From positions 1-17,391 of the forward strand of contig JAIRMF010000143.1 in assembly GCA_031258895.1 (NCBI GenBank): DNA of 17,391 nt. The letters are read 5' to 3'. A program made the translations under genes and the position numbers. Positions 6,494 to 14,747 of the stretch are shown in pieces; the first letter of the stretch is position 1, and every line of letters starts with the position of its first letter. The notes under the pieces are model-generated. The model was not told the origin of the DNA. It worked only from the letters and a program-made list of their open reading frames with translations, and did not search any database. The stretch comes from Dysgonamonadaceae bacterium (lineage in GTDB: Bacteria > Bacteroidota > Bacteroidia > Bacteroidales > Azobacteroidaceae).

Positions 6494-9400
6494 TTATAAT
6501 GTTAGATTTATTCCGAAAAGAACAGACTTGGATGAAGGATACGTCCCAAAATCAACACCCTGATAAAGACCGTTGTTCTCATCCACGCCGTTCCTGTTTG
6601 ACTCCGGATCATATCCCGTGTACGGCGTTATAGTAAAGAAATTTTGAAGGGACGCAAAAAGCCGGATCTTAGCGTCTTTGGTTACCTGCCTGAAAGGGAA
6701 AGTATAACCTATCGTGATGTTCCTCGCCTTAATAAATGACGCATCCTCAACATAACGGTCGTCCGTAACTATCGAAGTCGAATTGGTCGCCTTCGCTATC
6801 GTGTTCGACGGATTGGTCGGCGTCCAACGGTCGGCAACGGTTGCAAGAGAATTGTAAGCCGTGCTCGTCTTCTCAAAACGTGTACGAAGAGAATTAAAAA
6901 GCTTATTGCCGTAACTTCCGTGAAGCGCGAGAAACAAATCCCAACGCCTATACGACAGCGAAGTATTCAACCCTCCGGTAAATTTCGGCTGGCTGTTACC
7001 CAGAACCGTACGGTCGGCCTCGGTGATCAGTCCGTCGGGAACTCCGTTCGGTCCGCTAATGTCCTCATAGCGGGCTACCCCAGGCTCCAACGCCTCTGAG
7101 GTCTGAACGGGAAACTTGCTTATGTCGTCGTCCAACTGAACAATGCCGGCAAACTTGTAACCGTAAAAACTGCCAAGCGGTTCGCCTACCTTCACAATCA
7201 AAGGCGAGATGTAGTTCAACGTGCCGACGCCCTCAAAAGACGGAATAAACGATTCAACATTGCCCAGACTCTCTATACGGTTGACATTGTGAGCGAGGTT
7301 AAGACCGACACTCCACCGGAAATTTTTGCGGTCGATGATCTTGGCGTTCGCCTCAAATTCAATGCCCCTGTTTGAAACGCTTCCCGCATTACGCAACGCC
7401 GAAACAAACCCGCTGACGTCTTCCACCGGTACATCGAGCAGCAGATCGCTCGTCAATTTGTAATATGCGTCGAAGACGAAAGTAAGACGGTCATTGAGCA
7501 AGCCTACATTCGCTCCGAGATTGTAAGAAACGGTCTTTTCCCATCTCAAATTGTCGTTTGACTGATTTTCGAGGATGTAGGCAGTGGTTGGCACATCATT
7601 AAAATAATATGTTGTCGGGACGATGTTGGCAATATATCTGAAATCGCCTATCTCCTGATTCCCCACCGTTCCGCCGCTCAACCTCAGCTGAAGATGACTT
7701 ACCTTCCGTCGCCAGTCGGCCAAAAACGATTCGCGGTCGATATTCCACGACAAACCGAGCGAAGGAAAATATCCCCACTGATGTCCCGGCGAAAAACGTG
7801 ATGAACCGTCAGCCCGAAAAGTAGTCGTTGCGTTGTACTTCTCCTTGTATGAATAGCTCGCACGGGCCAGATAGGAAGTGAGCGTCGAGATGTAAGCCGA
7901 ACTTGTAGGCCAGTCGGCGGTGGAACCGCTTCTGAGGTTATTGTATCCCGTCGCGTCGTTTGCGAATCCGTACGAACCGGCACTGAAAGCTTTGCGGTCG
8001 GTACGTTGTGCGGTATATCCGGCAAGAGCGGTCAGCGTGTGATACCGATTGAAAGTCTTGTAGTAGTTCAACGTGTATTCGGTCTGCCACGCATATACCG
8101 TTTTATGCCCGATGGATGCAACTCCCTGCCTCTGTGCCCCCGGAAAAGTATACGACGGCGCATAGTTGCTTTGTTTTGTGTTGCTCAGGTCAGAGCCGAT
8201 GTTAGCTTTCAGTTTCAGAGCGTCAAGTAATTCGTATTCTGCAAACAGGATGCTCAGTACTCGTGTGTTTTCGGTCAATTCTGTAACGTTTGCAAGGTCG
8301 GATATGGGGTTTGTAATCTTGCCGTTATAGGTAACCGTTGAAAGCACGTTCGGCTCATAATTGAAGGAACCGTCGGGATTGTAAACCGTAACAATCGGGG
8401 GCGTGTTTATGGCTGCTATCCATGTGTTAGGTTCGTTGTTCTCGTTACGGTTGCTCAACCCGTTGAGTTGGACGAAACTGCCGGTAGCGTTCAGACCGAT
8501 GTGCAGTTTTGGTAACACGTCGCGTTCGAGATTCACACGCCCGCCGTAACGTTTCAGGTCGGTGCCGAGAATAATCCCTTCCTGTGAGCCATAGTTGCCG
8601 GAAACAGCATACCGTGATTTATCGTCTCCGCCGGTAAACGAGAGTTGGTGCGTTTGCTCGGAACCTGTTCTCAGGGCGGCATCCTGCCAGTCGGTCGTTT
8701 CTGTGGGGACAGGCAACAAATCGGTTATACCTTCTCCTGTCCGTATCTCGTTGTAGAGTTCTGTCCACTGTTTTGCATCGAGAAATGCTACTTTTTTTCG
8801 GATTGACTGATGGCCGAAACTTGCCTGATAGTTCACGTTATTTGAACCTTTCGAGCCTTTTTTTGTCGTGATGACAATCACTCCGTTTGCCCCGCGCGTG
8901 CCGTAAATGGCGGTTGCCGCAACATCTTTCAGGACGTCAATACTCTCTATGTCGGCAGGATTGATTGCCGTCAGCGGATTCAGTGTTGCGTCGCTGCTGC
9001 CTGCTCCTGTCTTCGTGGCGCTGAAATCATTGTAAATGATGAACCCGTCAATCACATAAAGCGGTTCATTGCCGCCGGTAATGGAGTTTCCACCTCGGAT
9101 ACGAATAGTTGAAGTCGCCCCCGGCTGCCCTGAGGTCTGGGAAACGTTAAGCCCTGCAACGGCGCCGCTCAGCGTAGTTTCGATTGAGGGCGTTATTTGT
9201 GCCAGCCTTTCTTTGGAAACGGAAGTGATAGCGCTCGTAAGTTCTTTTCTCGTTTGTGTTCCGTAGCCTACCACCACTACCTCATTGAGGATGCTTTCGT
9301 CGACGAGAGAAACGTAGACCGGCTCGCCCGATTCGTAGACTTCAATTTCTTGCGTCCTGTAACCTATAAAATCAACCTTGAGGGTTGCAGGAAGCGATTT

Positions 9401-9601
9401 TACCGTGACCGCGAACTGTCCGTCAATGTCTGTCACATCGCCCGTAGGGGTACCTGCCACAGAAACGCTCGCACCGATGATAGGCTCTTCCGTGCGTCGG
9501 TCAACCACTGTTCCTTCTATTTTTATTCCGTTTGACTGCGAAAAAGCGGCAAGAGGGAACAAGATGAAGGCTAATAGAATTTTTTTTCTTAACTTTGCCA
9601 T
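6494..9601 (-). CDS. SusC/RagA family TonB-linked outer-membrane transporter
   Basis: A TonB-dependent beta-barrel that imports the ligand captured by SusD. The 1035-residue protein begins with a signal peptide (1-21, LAAFS-QS). Residues about 26-105 form a carboxypeptidase-regulatory-like domain (GTVVDRRTEEPIIGASVSV, then VDFIGYRTQEIEV). The SusC linker VVVGYGTQTRKELTSAITSV (about 109-128) follows, then the plug with IRGGNSITGGNEPLYVIDG and AATAIYGTRGANGVIVITTK. The rest is barrel, ending in VLFGINLTL with the terminal hydrophobic strand. Length and architecture are full and intact. No STN domain is seen, so signalling to an anti-sigma factor is not indicated. It lies 91 bp after the binding-protein gene and 20 bp before susD, and is presumably transcribed from the promoter near 10630. 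Confidence 0.95.
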   Translation of the reverse strand: MAKLRKKILLAFILFPLAAFSQSNGIKIEGTVVDRRTEEPIIGASVSVAGTPTGDVTDIDGQFAVTVKSLPATLKVDFIGYRTQEIEVYESGEPVYVSLVDESILNEVVVVGYGTQTRKELTSAITSVSKERLAQITPSIETTLSGAVAGLNVSQTSGQPGATSTIRIRGGNSITGGNEPLYVIDGFIIYNDFSATKTGAGSSDATLNPLTAINPADIESIDVLKDVAATAIYGTRGANGVIVITTKKGSKGSNNVNYQASFGHQSIRKKVAFLDAKQWTELYNEIRTGEGITDLLPVPTETTDWQDAALRTGSEQTHQLSFTGGDDKSRYAVSGNYGSQEGIILGTDLKRYGGRVNLERDVLPKLHIGLNATGSFVQLNGLSNRNENNEPNTWIAAINTPPIVTVYNPDGSFNYEPNVLSTVTYNGKITNPISDLANVTELTENTRVLSILFAEYELLDALKLKANIGSDLSNTKQSNYAPSYTFPGAQRQGVASIGHKTVYAWQTEYTLNYYKTFNRYHTLTALAGYTAQRTDRKAFSAGSYGFANDATGYNNLRSGSTADWPTSSAYISTLTSYLARASYSYKEKYNATTTFRADGSSRFSPGHQWGYFPSLGLSWNIDRESFLADWRRKVSHLQLRLSGGTVGNQEIGDFRYIANIVPTTYYFNDVPTTAYILENQSNDNLRWEKTVSYNLGANVGLLNDRLTFVFDAYYKLTSDLLLDVPVEDVSGFVSALRNAGSVSNRGIEFEANAKIIDRKNFRWSVGLNLAHNVNRIESLGNVESFIPSFEGVGTLNYISPLIVKVGEPLGSFYGYKFAGIVQLDDDISKFPVQTSEALEPGVARYEDISGPNGVPDGLITEADRTVLGNSQPKFTGGLNTSLSYRRWDLFLALHGSYGNKLFNSLRTRFEKTSTAYNSLATVADRWTPTNPSNTIAKATNSTSIVTDDRYVEDASFIKARNITIGYTFPFRQVTKDAKIRLFASLQNFFTITPYTGYDPESNRNGVDENNGLYQGVDFGTYPSSKSVLFGINLTL

Positions 9602-9692
9602 ACTTAATTTTTTTTATCAGAGCGTTTCCTCTTTTTTCTGTTGTGAAACAGGTTTTGGAGGGAACGTTTTTTTTGTTATTAAATCTTATGTA

Positions 9693-10562
9693 TTATCGTT
9701 GTGCAAGATTTCTGTCTTCGACTTTCAGCAGACCGAACTGATGATTGAAAATCTGTCCTTCCGTCCGTACCCACTGTAAAAACTTCCGGATCTCGGTATT
9801 GTCGGCGTCTGTTGTTTCGAACCGCAGTTCTTCTACCGGGATGAGGTCTATTTTCTTTTTTTCGAGTAATTCGAGCATTCTGTCCAAGTTTGATCCGTCG
9901 AGAATTTCGCTGTATTCTTTTTTCAAATCGAGTGGCAGGATGGCGATTTCTTCTTTGAGTTGGCGCGAGCGGAGATCGAAGACATAATTGAGGAAATTAA
10001 AACTGACGCCCGAACTGTCTTTTGCGACGGCACTGTTTAGGAAAATGTCGTCTCCTGCAATTCTTTTGCCTTTTAGATCTTTCGGATTGAAGCCGAAACA
10101 TCCGGCGAATGCGAGGCAGCAAGACTGCCGGCTGCTGCCTGCGTATACGGTTGCCCGGTGTTTGCTTTCTTTTTCCGGTTGGTAGTCGTCGTCAAGGATA
10201 TTTTTTTCGAAATAAAGTTCTTTCAGACGTTTGCCGTTCAGTTTTTTCTTTTTCAGGTCGGGAATCAGGCTGCTGTTTTTCCCTGCGACCGGCAGGACGG
10301 CGTATCTGGCAACCGTTTGTGCATCGGAATTTTCTTCCTTTCCGAAGACGGATATTTTGACGTCGGCGCCTGATTCTGTTCCGTCCACGATTTTGATTTG
10401 CATTCGGGGATTAATTTTTGAATATTCGGCAACCCATTTTTCCGTCAAGGGGGTTACGAACTTTGCGCTACAGATTGTAAAGCTGTCTTGCGTTTTTGCC
10501 GGTGCGGCCTGGATGACGCCTGCAAGGGCTAATAGAACCGGTAATTTCATGTTGAGTTTCAT
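9693..10562 (-). CDS. PstS-like periplasmic substrate-binding protein
   Basis: A 289-residue exported protein with a signal peptide (about 1-24, cleavage near AAPAKTQ). It resembles the PBP-like/PstS-type solute-binding fold: an opening strand FTICSAKFVTPLTEKWVAEY, an acidic ligand-loop region IVDGTESGADVKISVFG, then YAVLPVAGKNSSL, where such proteins return to the first lobe, and a mid-domain with AGSSRQSCCLAFAGCFGF. It is the first gene of the unit, about 46 nt after the predicted transcription start, and precedes susC by 91 bp. No ABC permease or ATPase genes are present, so it may pass ligand to an unlinked transporter or work with the SusCD importer. A phosphate ligand is not established. 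An alternative start at M5 is possible. Confidence 0.65.
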   Translation of the reverse strand: MKLNMKLPVLLALAGVIQAAPAKTQDSFTICSAKFVTPLTEKWVAEYSKINPRMQIKIVDGTESGADVKISVFGKEENSDAQTVARYAVLPVAGKNSSLIPDLKKKKLNGKRLKELYFEKNILDDDYQPEKESKHRATVYAGSSRQSCCLAFAGCFGFNPKDLKGKRIAGDDIFLNSAVAKDSSGVSFNFLNYVFDLRSRQLKEEIAILPLDLKKEYSEILDGSNLDRMLELLEKKKIDLIPVEELRFETTDADNTEIRKFLQWVRTEGQIFNHQFGLLKVEDRNLAQR

Positions 10563-10614
10563 GTTGTTTTGTTATTATATTTATACTGTTTGAAAACTGA
10601 TGTTTTTTCGACTG

Positions 10615-10647
10615 CAAAGGTACAACATGGAACAGGGGCTTGTCAAT
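10615..10647 (-). promoter_or_regulatory. Bacteroidota-type promoter of the binding-protein/susCD unit
   Basis: On the minus strand a TACCTTTG box (10622-10615) matches the Bacteroidota -7 consensus TAnnTTTG. An ATTG box (10647-10644) lies 21 bp upstream as a -33 element, one base off TTTG. The inferred start is near 10608, giving a leader of about 46 nt to the ATG at 10562. Confidence 0.65.
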
Positions 10648-10664
10648 ACCATAAATAGGGTATT
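10645..10664. promoter_or_regulatory. Inverted repeat overlapping the -33 box (candidate operator)
   Basis: AATACC and GGTATT are perfect 6-bp inverted arms separated by 8 bp (ATAAATAG). The left arm overlaps the -33 element of the promoter at 10615-10647, the place expected for an operator. No cognate regulator gene is in the window. Confidence 0.35.
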
Positions 10665-10730
10665 TTTAAAATAAATCCGATTTAATGATGCGCCCCCCTG
10701 GTGGAAGCAGGACGGATTATTATTAAATAC

Positions 10731-10771
10731 AAAAGGAATGGGGTCGGTATTTTACCGAACTCATTCCTTTT
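10731..10771 (-). terminator. Strong hairpin terminator after the SUMF1-domain gene
   Basis: Perfect 10-bp arms AAAAGGAATG and CATTCCTTTT enclose a second small hairpin (CGGTATTTTACCG on the plus strand). The minus-strand stem ends in CCTTTTGTATTT. It starts 24 bp past the stop at 10796 and insulates the next unit to the left. The plus strand also ends in a T-rich run, so it may work both ways. Confidence 0.8.
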
Positions 10772-10795
10772 AGTTTAGCTTGGGGATAGTTGTTG

Positions 10796-11545
10796 TTATT
10801 GTTGCGAATTGCACGCAACCCGGAAGCCGATAGTGAAGCCGCGGTGGTACGGGGGGGAGTCGTTGTGGCGAATCGAAACACGGCAGAAGGACTCGTCATA
10901 GTTCCAGCTGCCGCCGTGCAAGATGCGATTAGTACCCGTGCCAGGGTCGTGAGGTTCGTTAGTATTGTAAGTCCAAAAATTCCAACACCATTCCCAAACA
11001 TTCCCACTCATATCGAAAAGGTCAAGCTCATTATGGCTTTTTGTTGCTACAGGCTTGGTACCGTGAACATTCTTATAATCGCCGGCGCAAGTGCCGGTTG
11101 TGTTGTTATTGCCGCTACACCAAGCAACCTCGCAAATATTGTTGCTGCCTGAATAGTCATAATCATAAAGATTTTTACCCGAGTTTGACTGGCTCAACCT
11201 ACCACCGCGAGCGGCATATTCCCACTCGGCCTCACAGGGAAGACGGTAACCATTTTTAGTGTCATCCCAGATGGCAGCATCCCATTGAGTACATCTCGTA
11301 TCATTAACGTTTACAGGAATACCTTTGTAGGTTAAAGTATCAAAATCTATTTCGTTCCCAGACCCATCCTTTATTGAGTAACACAGTTCCTTACCTTCAA
11401 GAATGCTCAATTTGTTACAGTAAGCAATAGCATGATACCAGTTAACATTCTCAACAGGTAAAGCCGAAGTTGCACCACCTTTAGCATAATAGCTGTCAGT
11501 CTCATCGTTACCGCACTTGAAACTAGATGGATTTGTGCCCATCAC
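10796..11545 (-). pseudogene. SUMF1/FGE-like domain, 3' part of a frameshifted gene
   Basis: This frame holds most of a SUMF1 (formylglycine-generating-enzyme-like, C-type-lectin-related) domain: MGTNPSSF, LPVENVNWYHAIAYCNKLS, GYRLPCEAEWEYAARGG, LDLFDMSGNVWEWCW, HGGSWNYDESFCRVSIRH and the terminal IGFRVA. The only start codons, GTG at 11545 and ATG at 11542, sit inside the domain. Upstream in the same frame the sequence still reads TEVTQAQFEYVMG, the normal beginning of this domain, up to a TAA about 11597, so this is not a true gene start. It joins the 5' part if one base is added in the C run at 11578-11581. The paired active-site cysteines of genuine FGE are missing near the C-terminus, so sulfatase activation is unlikely; a surface or binding role is more plausible. 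The 5' part's stop overlaps the start region (GTGATG), so coupled translation cannot be excluded. Confidence 0.7.
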
Positions 11546-12003
11546 ATACTCAAACTGAGCCTGAGTAACCTCCGTCTGGGGCTCATCTTAAAGGCCGGAA
11601 TGTTCGCTTCGTAATAGCCATAGGCTGCTGTGTAGGCATAATTTTGCAACCTATCACCTATGGTGACATTGCCGCCTTCAACAGAAAGCATCGTAGGCTT
11701 GAAGAATTCCAGATGACAGATCTGTATCCACTTCGATCCGTTCCATGTCTCGACGCATCCGGCGCATGTATTGAAAATTTGCAGTCCGAGAGCAGCGTCT
11801 TTGCCTGCCAAGGTGAGTGCATCGCGCTGTATGGTATTCATTTGCGGTAGCCGGAATCCGCGTGTGCCGTTGCTTTCCAGTTCAAGCAGAGAAAAAGACT
11901 GCGGATTGACGCTGATGTCTGCTCCGATTATAACTTGCGCTGTCACCCTGTTTGCAATGCAGAGGAAGAGAGCAGAGAAAATTATAATGAATGTTCGTTT
12001 CAT
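11542..12003 (-). pseudogene. Secreted N-terminal part of the frameshifted SUMF1-domain protein
   Basis: A 153-residue frame with a signal peptide (1-22, RVTA-QV), then VIIGADISVNP and LLELESNGTRGFRLPQMN. Next come TLAGKDAALGLQIFNTCAGCVETWNGSKWIQIC (about 64-96) and the start of the SUMF1 domain, MLSVEGGNVTIG (105-116) with IPAFKMSP (135-142). After P142 the reading becomes RRRLLRLSLSM-stop, which is foreign to the domain. A +1 base in the C run at 11578-11581 would give FKMSPQTEVTQAQFEYVMG and run on into the 3' part, restoring a protein of about 400 residues. The fault is a real mutation, slippage or a sequencing error; the sequence alone cannot say which. It lies downstream of a repeat-rich leader (12004-12510). 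Confidence 0.7.
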
Positions 12004-12081
12004 TGTTGTAATTATTTTTTAGTTTTATAAAAATGCAAATGAAAAAGGGCAAAGCGTAGCCTGCGGGGATGTCCGCGGACT

Positions 12082-12291
12082 AATGGCGAACCTTCGCGGG
12101 CCAACGGCGAACCTTCGCGGGCCATCGGCGAGCCTTCGCGGGCCATCGGCGAGCCTTCGCGGACCATCGGCGAGCCTTCGCGGGCCATCGGCGAACCTTC
12201 GCGGGCCATCGGCGAGCCTTCGCGGACCATCGGCGAACCTTCGCGGGCCATCGGCGAACCTTCGCGGGCCATCGGCGAGCCTTCGCGGACC
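12082..12291. repeat. Ten-copy 21-bp tandem repeat
   Basis: CCTTCGCGG starts at 12091, 12112, 12133, 12154, 12175, 12196, 12217, 12238, 12259 and 12280, an exact 21-bp period. Units differ at few sites (GAACC/GAGCC, GGGCC/GGACC), and a decayed copy precedes them at about 12061-12081. Each unit contains GCGA-RCCT-TCGC, a small perfect inverted repeat. Several frames on both strands are open simply because 21 is a multiple of 3, giving 7-residue repeats (MAREGSP, LRGPSAS). These frames look like by-products. The array is in the probable leader of the SUMF1 gene. Confidence 0.92.
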
Positions 12292-12347
12292 GACTTTGAA
12301 TGACGGATTGTTTTTGGGCTGCCGCTCGTGCGCGGCTTTAAACGGTA

Positions 12348-12429
<82 letters not shown>

Positions 12430-12516
12430 ATAAATTATCACATACCGCCAAATATTTCAGCATATTCGGCAGGAAATTTATGTCGGTATGTACTATTACT
12501 CTCGTCATAACGGTCG

Positions 12517-12547
12517 CAAAGGTAAGTATCGTCTTCAAAACAGTAAA
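12517..12547 (-). promoter_or_regulatory. Candidate promoter for the SUMF1-gene leader
   Basis: TACCTTTG (12524-12517 on the minus strand) matches TAnnTTTG. A TTTA box (12547-12544) lies 19 bp upstream in place of TTTG. It is 18 bp beyond the tRNA 3' end and points left. A start near 12510 would make a leader of about 505 nt containing the CA tract and the 21-bp array before the ATG at 12003. Confidence 0.5.
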
Positions 12548-12564
12548 ATAAACTATCCCCGTCG

Positions 12565-12651
12565 CGGAAAGAGAGGGATTCGAACCCCCGGTACAGTGAC
12601 CCGTACACCGCATTTCGAGTGCGGCCCGCTCGACCTCTCCGGCATCTTTCC
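12565..12651 (-). tRNA. tRNA-Ser (anticodon CGA)
   Basis: An 87-nt class II tRNA. The acceptor arms GGAAAGA and TCTTTCC pair fully, with discriminator G. The anticodon stem CCGCA/TGCGG frames the loop CTCGAAA with anticodon CGA. There is a long variable arm (GTAC...GTAC) typical of tRNA-Ser, and a T loop TTCGAAT in a GGGGG/CCCTC stem. CCA is not encoded. It has its own promoter at 12669-12698. Confidence 0.93.
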
Positions 12652-12668
12652 TTCGGTAAAATAAGGCG

Positions 12669-12698
12669 CAAAGTTACAGCATTTTTTTGAAAAACAAA
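12669..12698 (-). promoter_or_regulatory. Promoter of the tRNA-Ser gene
   Basis: On the minus strand TTTG (12698-12695), an 18-bp spacer and TAACTTTG (12676-12669) match the Bacteroidota consensus well. The inferred start is about 10 bp before the tRNA 5' end. Confidence 0.75.
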
Positions 12699-12763
12699 CC
12701 ATATCCATGAATCAAAGGCCGTCTTTATCCAAACCGTCCCACCTCGACCCCATGATGATTATC

Positions 12764-14719
12764 CTAACTGAGCATTACCTGACCCCCAGTAATCGGCAAA
12801 GCCTGGCCTGTCTCACAGTTCTGCTCCATCAAATACAACACCGCTTTCGTAATGTCCCCGGGAGAACAACCCTTCCCCATCGGAACCTGCGATAAATAAA
12901 AGTCCTTCACGTCCTCAACAGTCTTCGCACCAGGTACCTTGCCCGCCCTCAAATACTGCACAAACAAACCGTTCTCAGGATTCGACCAGAGAGGCCCCTC
13001 ATAAAAATTGCCGGGACAAATAGAATTTACCTTGATTCCGAATGGGGCAAGCTCAAGAGCAAACGACTGAGTCAAACCTATCCCCCCAAACTTGCTCCCG
13101 GAATACGCAAAATTCGCCCTCGAACCGCGTATGCCCGATTTGGAGTTGACCTGAATAACGTCCGCATAGTAATCCGAAGTCGAATGTTTCGTCTGCAGTT
13201 TCATTACCGGCGTTACAACCTTCAAACAATAAAAATATGCACTGTAATTGATCCTCGTCACAAATTCAAAAGCCTCCGGCGTCATGTCCTCCAAATTGCC
13301 GGCGCGAAGAACGCCCGCATTACAGATAAGGCAGTCTATTGCTCCAAAATTGCCGACCGTCTCGTTCACAAGGTTCTCAATACTCGAAATGTCGCTCACG
13401 TCGGTTCCGACAAAAATAGCACGGTTACCCCCTGCCGTTCTGTTGAGACTTTCAACGATAGTCCGTCCTGCCGTCTCGTTCAAGTCGGCGATAACAATGT
13501 TCGCGCCATGCAGGCTAAGGTTCCGTGCAACGCCTTCCCCGATACCCTGTGCAGCGCCGGTGATGATGATGGTCTTACCTTCCGCACGACCGGAATTAGT
13601 CCCCATCGCTACCTTCCGGCGGTAATTCTCTACTTCCCAATTGTCGATAAAATCAATCTGAGCCCGGGTCATCGGATGGCAACCGCCAAAAAACCGGCTG
13701 AGATATGCAATCTTCATTGCGTCCTCAAATACATCGAGAACAGTATTCGCCTGCACAGCATTATCACCCGCCGCAATCAGTCCGATTCCTTTTATCATCA
13801 GGATTTTCGGCATATGTCCATGCCGGTTCCCGTATTCGATGATAAGTCTTTTAGCTGTCTCGATGATTTCCGGACCCTCTTCGTTTATAAACAGGTAACA
13901 GGACGAACAATAAACGATGGCGTCGGGCGTGAATGGCGTCTCTATGCAGCGTTGATTTCTGGGATCTTCCGAAAAATGCCGTACCAACGCATTATTGCGA
14001 ACTTTCAACGTCTTCAATGAATCGGAAGAAAGTAACATCCTTATCGCAGGAATGATTTCCGATATCTTTTCAGTGTCCGGAATTACCCCATCGGGAATCT
14101 GGCCTGTTCGAGAGTCAAGTTTTTCGATGATTGACCCATAAATCGCCCTGATCTCTTCGACCGTATCCGCTGCAACGAAAATACCGTGGTTTTGCAACCA
14201 AATCACTTTCGGCTCTTCGCCGTATCTTGTGCGGTACGAAGTTATTTCACCGTCCACCTTTCGGAAAAGAACGTAGCCCGGGTCGGTATATGGGATATAA
14301 AGCGCCCTTTCCCCGAAAAGCCTCTCCAGTTCTTCCTCCACATCCTGCGAACACATCAGGGCATTGACAGCTGTCGGATGAAGATGCACCACAAATGCGT
14401 AACGGATTGCGTTATGCATCGAGGTTTCCACCGACGGGCGTTTGCCTTTGGTCAGCGTTGCATCCGCCAGGTCGTTTTTTATCTGTTCTTCGCGTTCCAC
14501 AGGATCGGCGCTGTAACTTTTTTCCGACATCAAGTTCAATCGGTATCGGCAAAGGACGGCAAACCCGTCTTCGGTGATGGACGACAACTCCGAACCGCTC
14601 GCCTTAATCCACAACTTCTCGTCGTTCTTATACGATGTGTTTCCCCCGCCGGCAATCACGTAACGCTTATCCGCACCGTAATATCGGGAAATTGCGATAA
14701 GCTGCTCAATCTCTTTCAT
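12764..14719 (-). CDS. Bifunctional class II aldolase/short-chain dehydrogenase
   Basis: A 651-residue cytoplasmic fusion of a class II (RhaD/AraD/FucA-type) aldolase and an SDR oxidoreductase, the architecture used for sugar-phosphate cleavage plus aldehyde reduction (RhaEW-like). The N-terminal half has GGGNTSYK (24-31), the metal pair HLH (112-114) and QNHG (176-179). The C-terminal half has the nucleotide motif TGAAQGIG (387-394), NAG (467-469) and the catalytic S526, Y539 and K543 in YSGSK. The start was set at MKEIEQLIAISRYYG (14719), where homologues begin; the longer frame from 14767 runs into gldN. It follows gldN by 28 bp, so it is probably in the same transcript although unrelated in role. 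The sugar, rhamnulose phosphate or another deoxy-sugar phosphate, cannot be told; no other rhamnose genes are nearby. Confidence 0.9.
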   Translation of the reverse strand: MKEIEQLIAISRYYGADKRYVIAGGGNTSYKNDEKLWIKASGSELSSITEDGFAVLCRYRLNLMSEKSYSADPVEREEQIKNDLADATLTKGKRPSVETSMHNAIRYAFVVHLHPTAVNALMCSQDVEEELERLFGERALYIPYTDPGYVLFRKVDGEITSYRTRYGEEPKVIWLQNHGIFVAADTVEEIRAIYGSIIEKLDSRTGQIPDGVIPDTEKISEIIPAIRMLLSSDSLKTLKVRNNALVRHFSEDPRNQRCIETPFTPDAIVYCSSCYLFINEEGPEIIETAKRLIIEYGNRHGHMPKILMIKGIGLIAAGDNAVQANTVLDVFEDAMKIAYLSRFFGGCHPMTRAQIDFIDNWEVENYRRKVAMGTNSGRAEGKTIIITGAAQGIGEGVARNLSLHGANIVIADLNETAGRTIVESLNRTAGGNRAIFVGTDVSDISSIENLVNETVGNFGAIDCLICNAGVLRAGNLEDMTPEAFEFVTRINYSAYFYCLKVVTPVMKLQTKHSTSDYYADVIQVNSKSGIRGSRANFAYSGSKFGGIGLTQSFALELAPFGIKVNSICPGNFYEGPLWSNPENGLFVQYLRAGKVPGAKTVEDVKDFYLSQVPMGKGCSPGDITKAVLYLMEQNCETGQALPITGGQVMLS

Positions 14720-14747
14720 TATCAATTTCAATTTGAAGGATGCAAAA

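Noticed and set aside
10796..12003. Genuine formylglycine-generating enzyme for sulfatases
   Set aside because: The C-terminal cysteine pair needed for catalysis is not present, and no sulfatase gene is nearby.
12565..12651. tRNA-Ser as an integration site of a mobile element
   Set aside because: No integrase and no second copy of the tRNA 3' end were found in the window.
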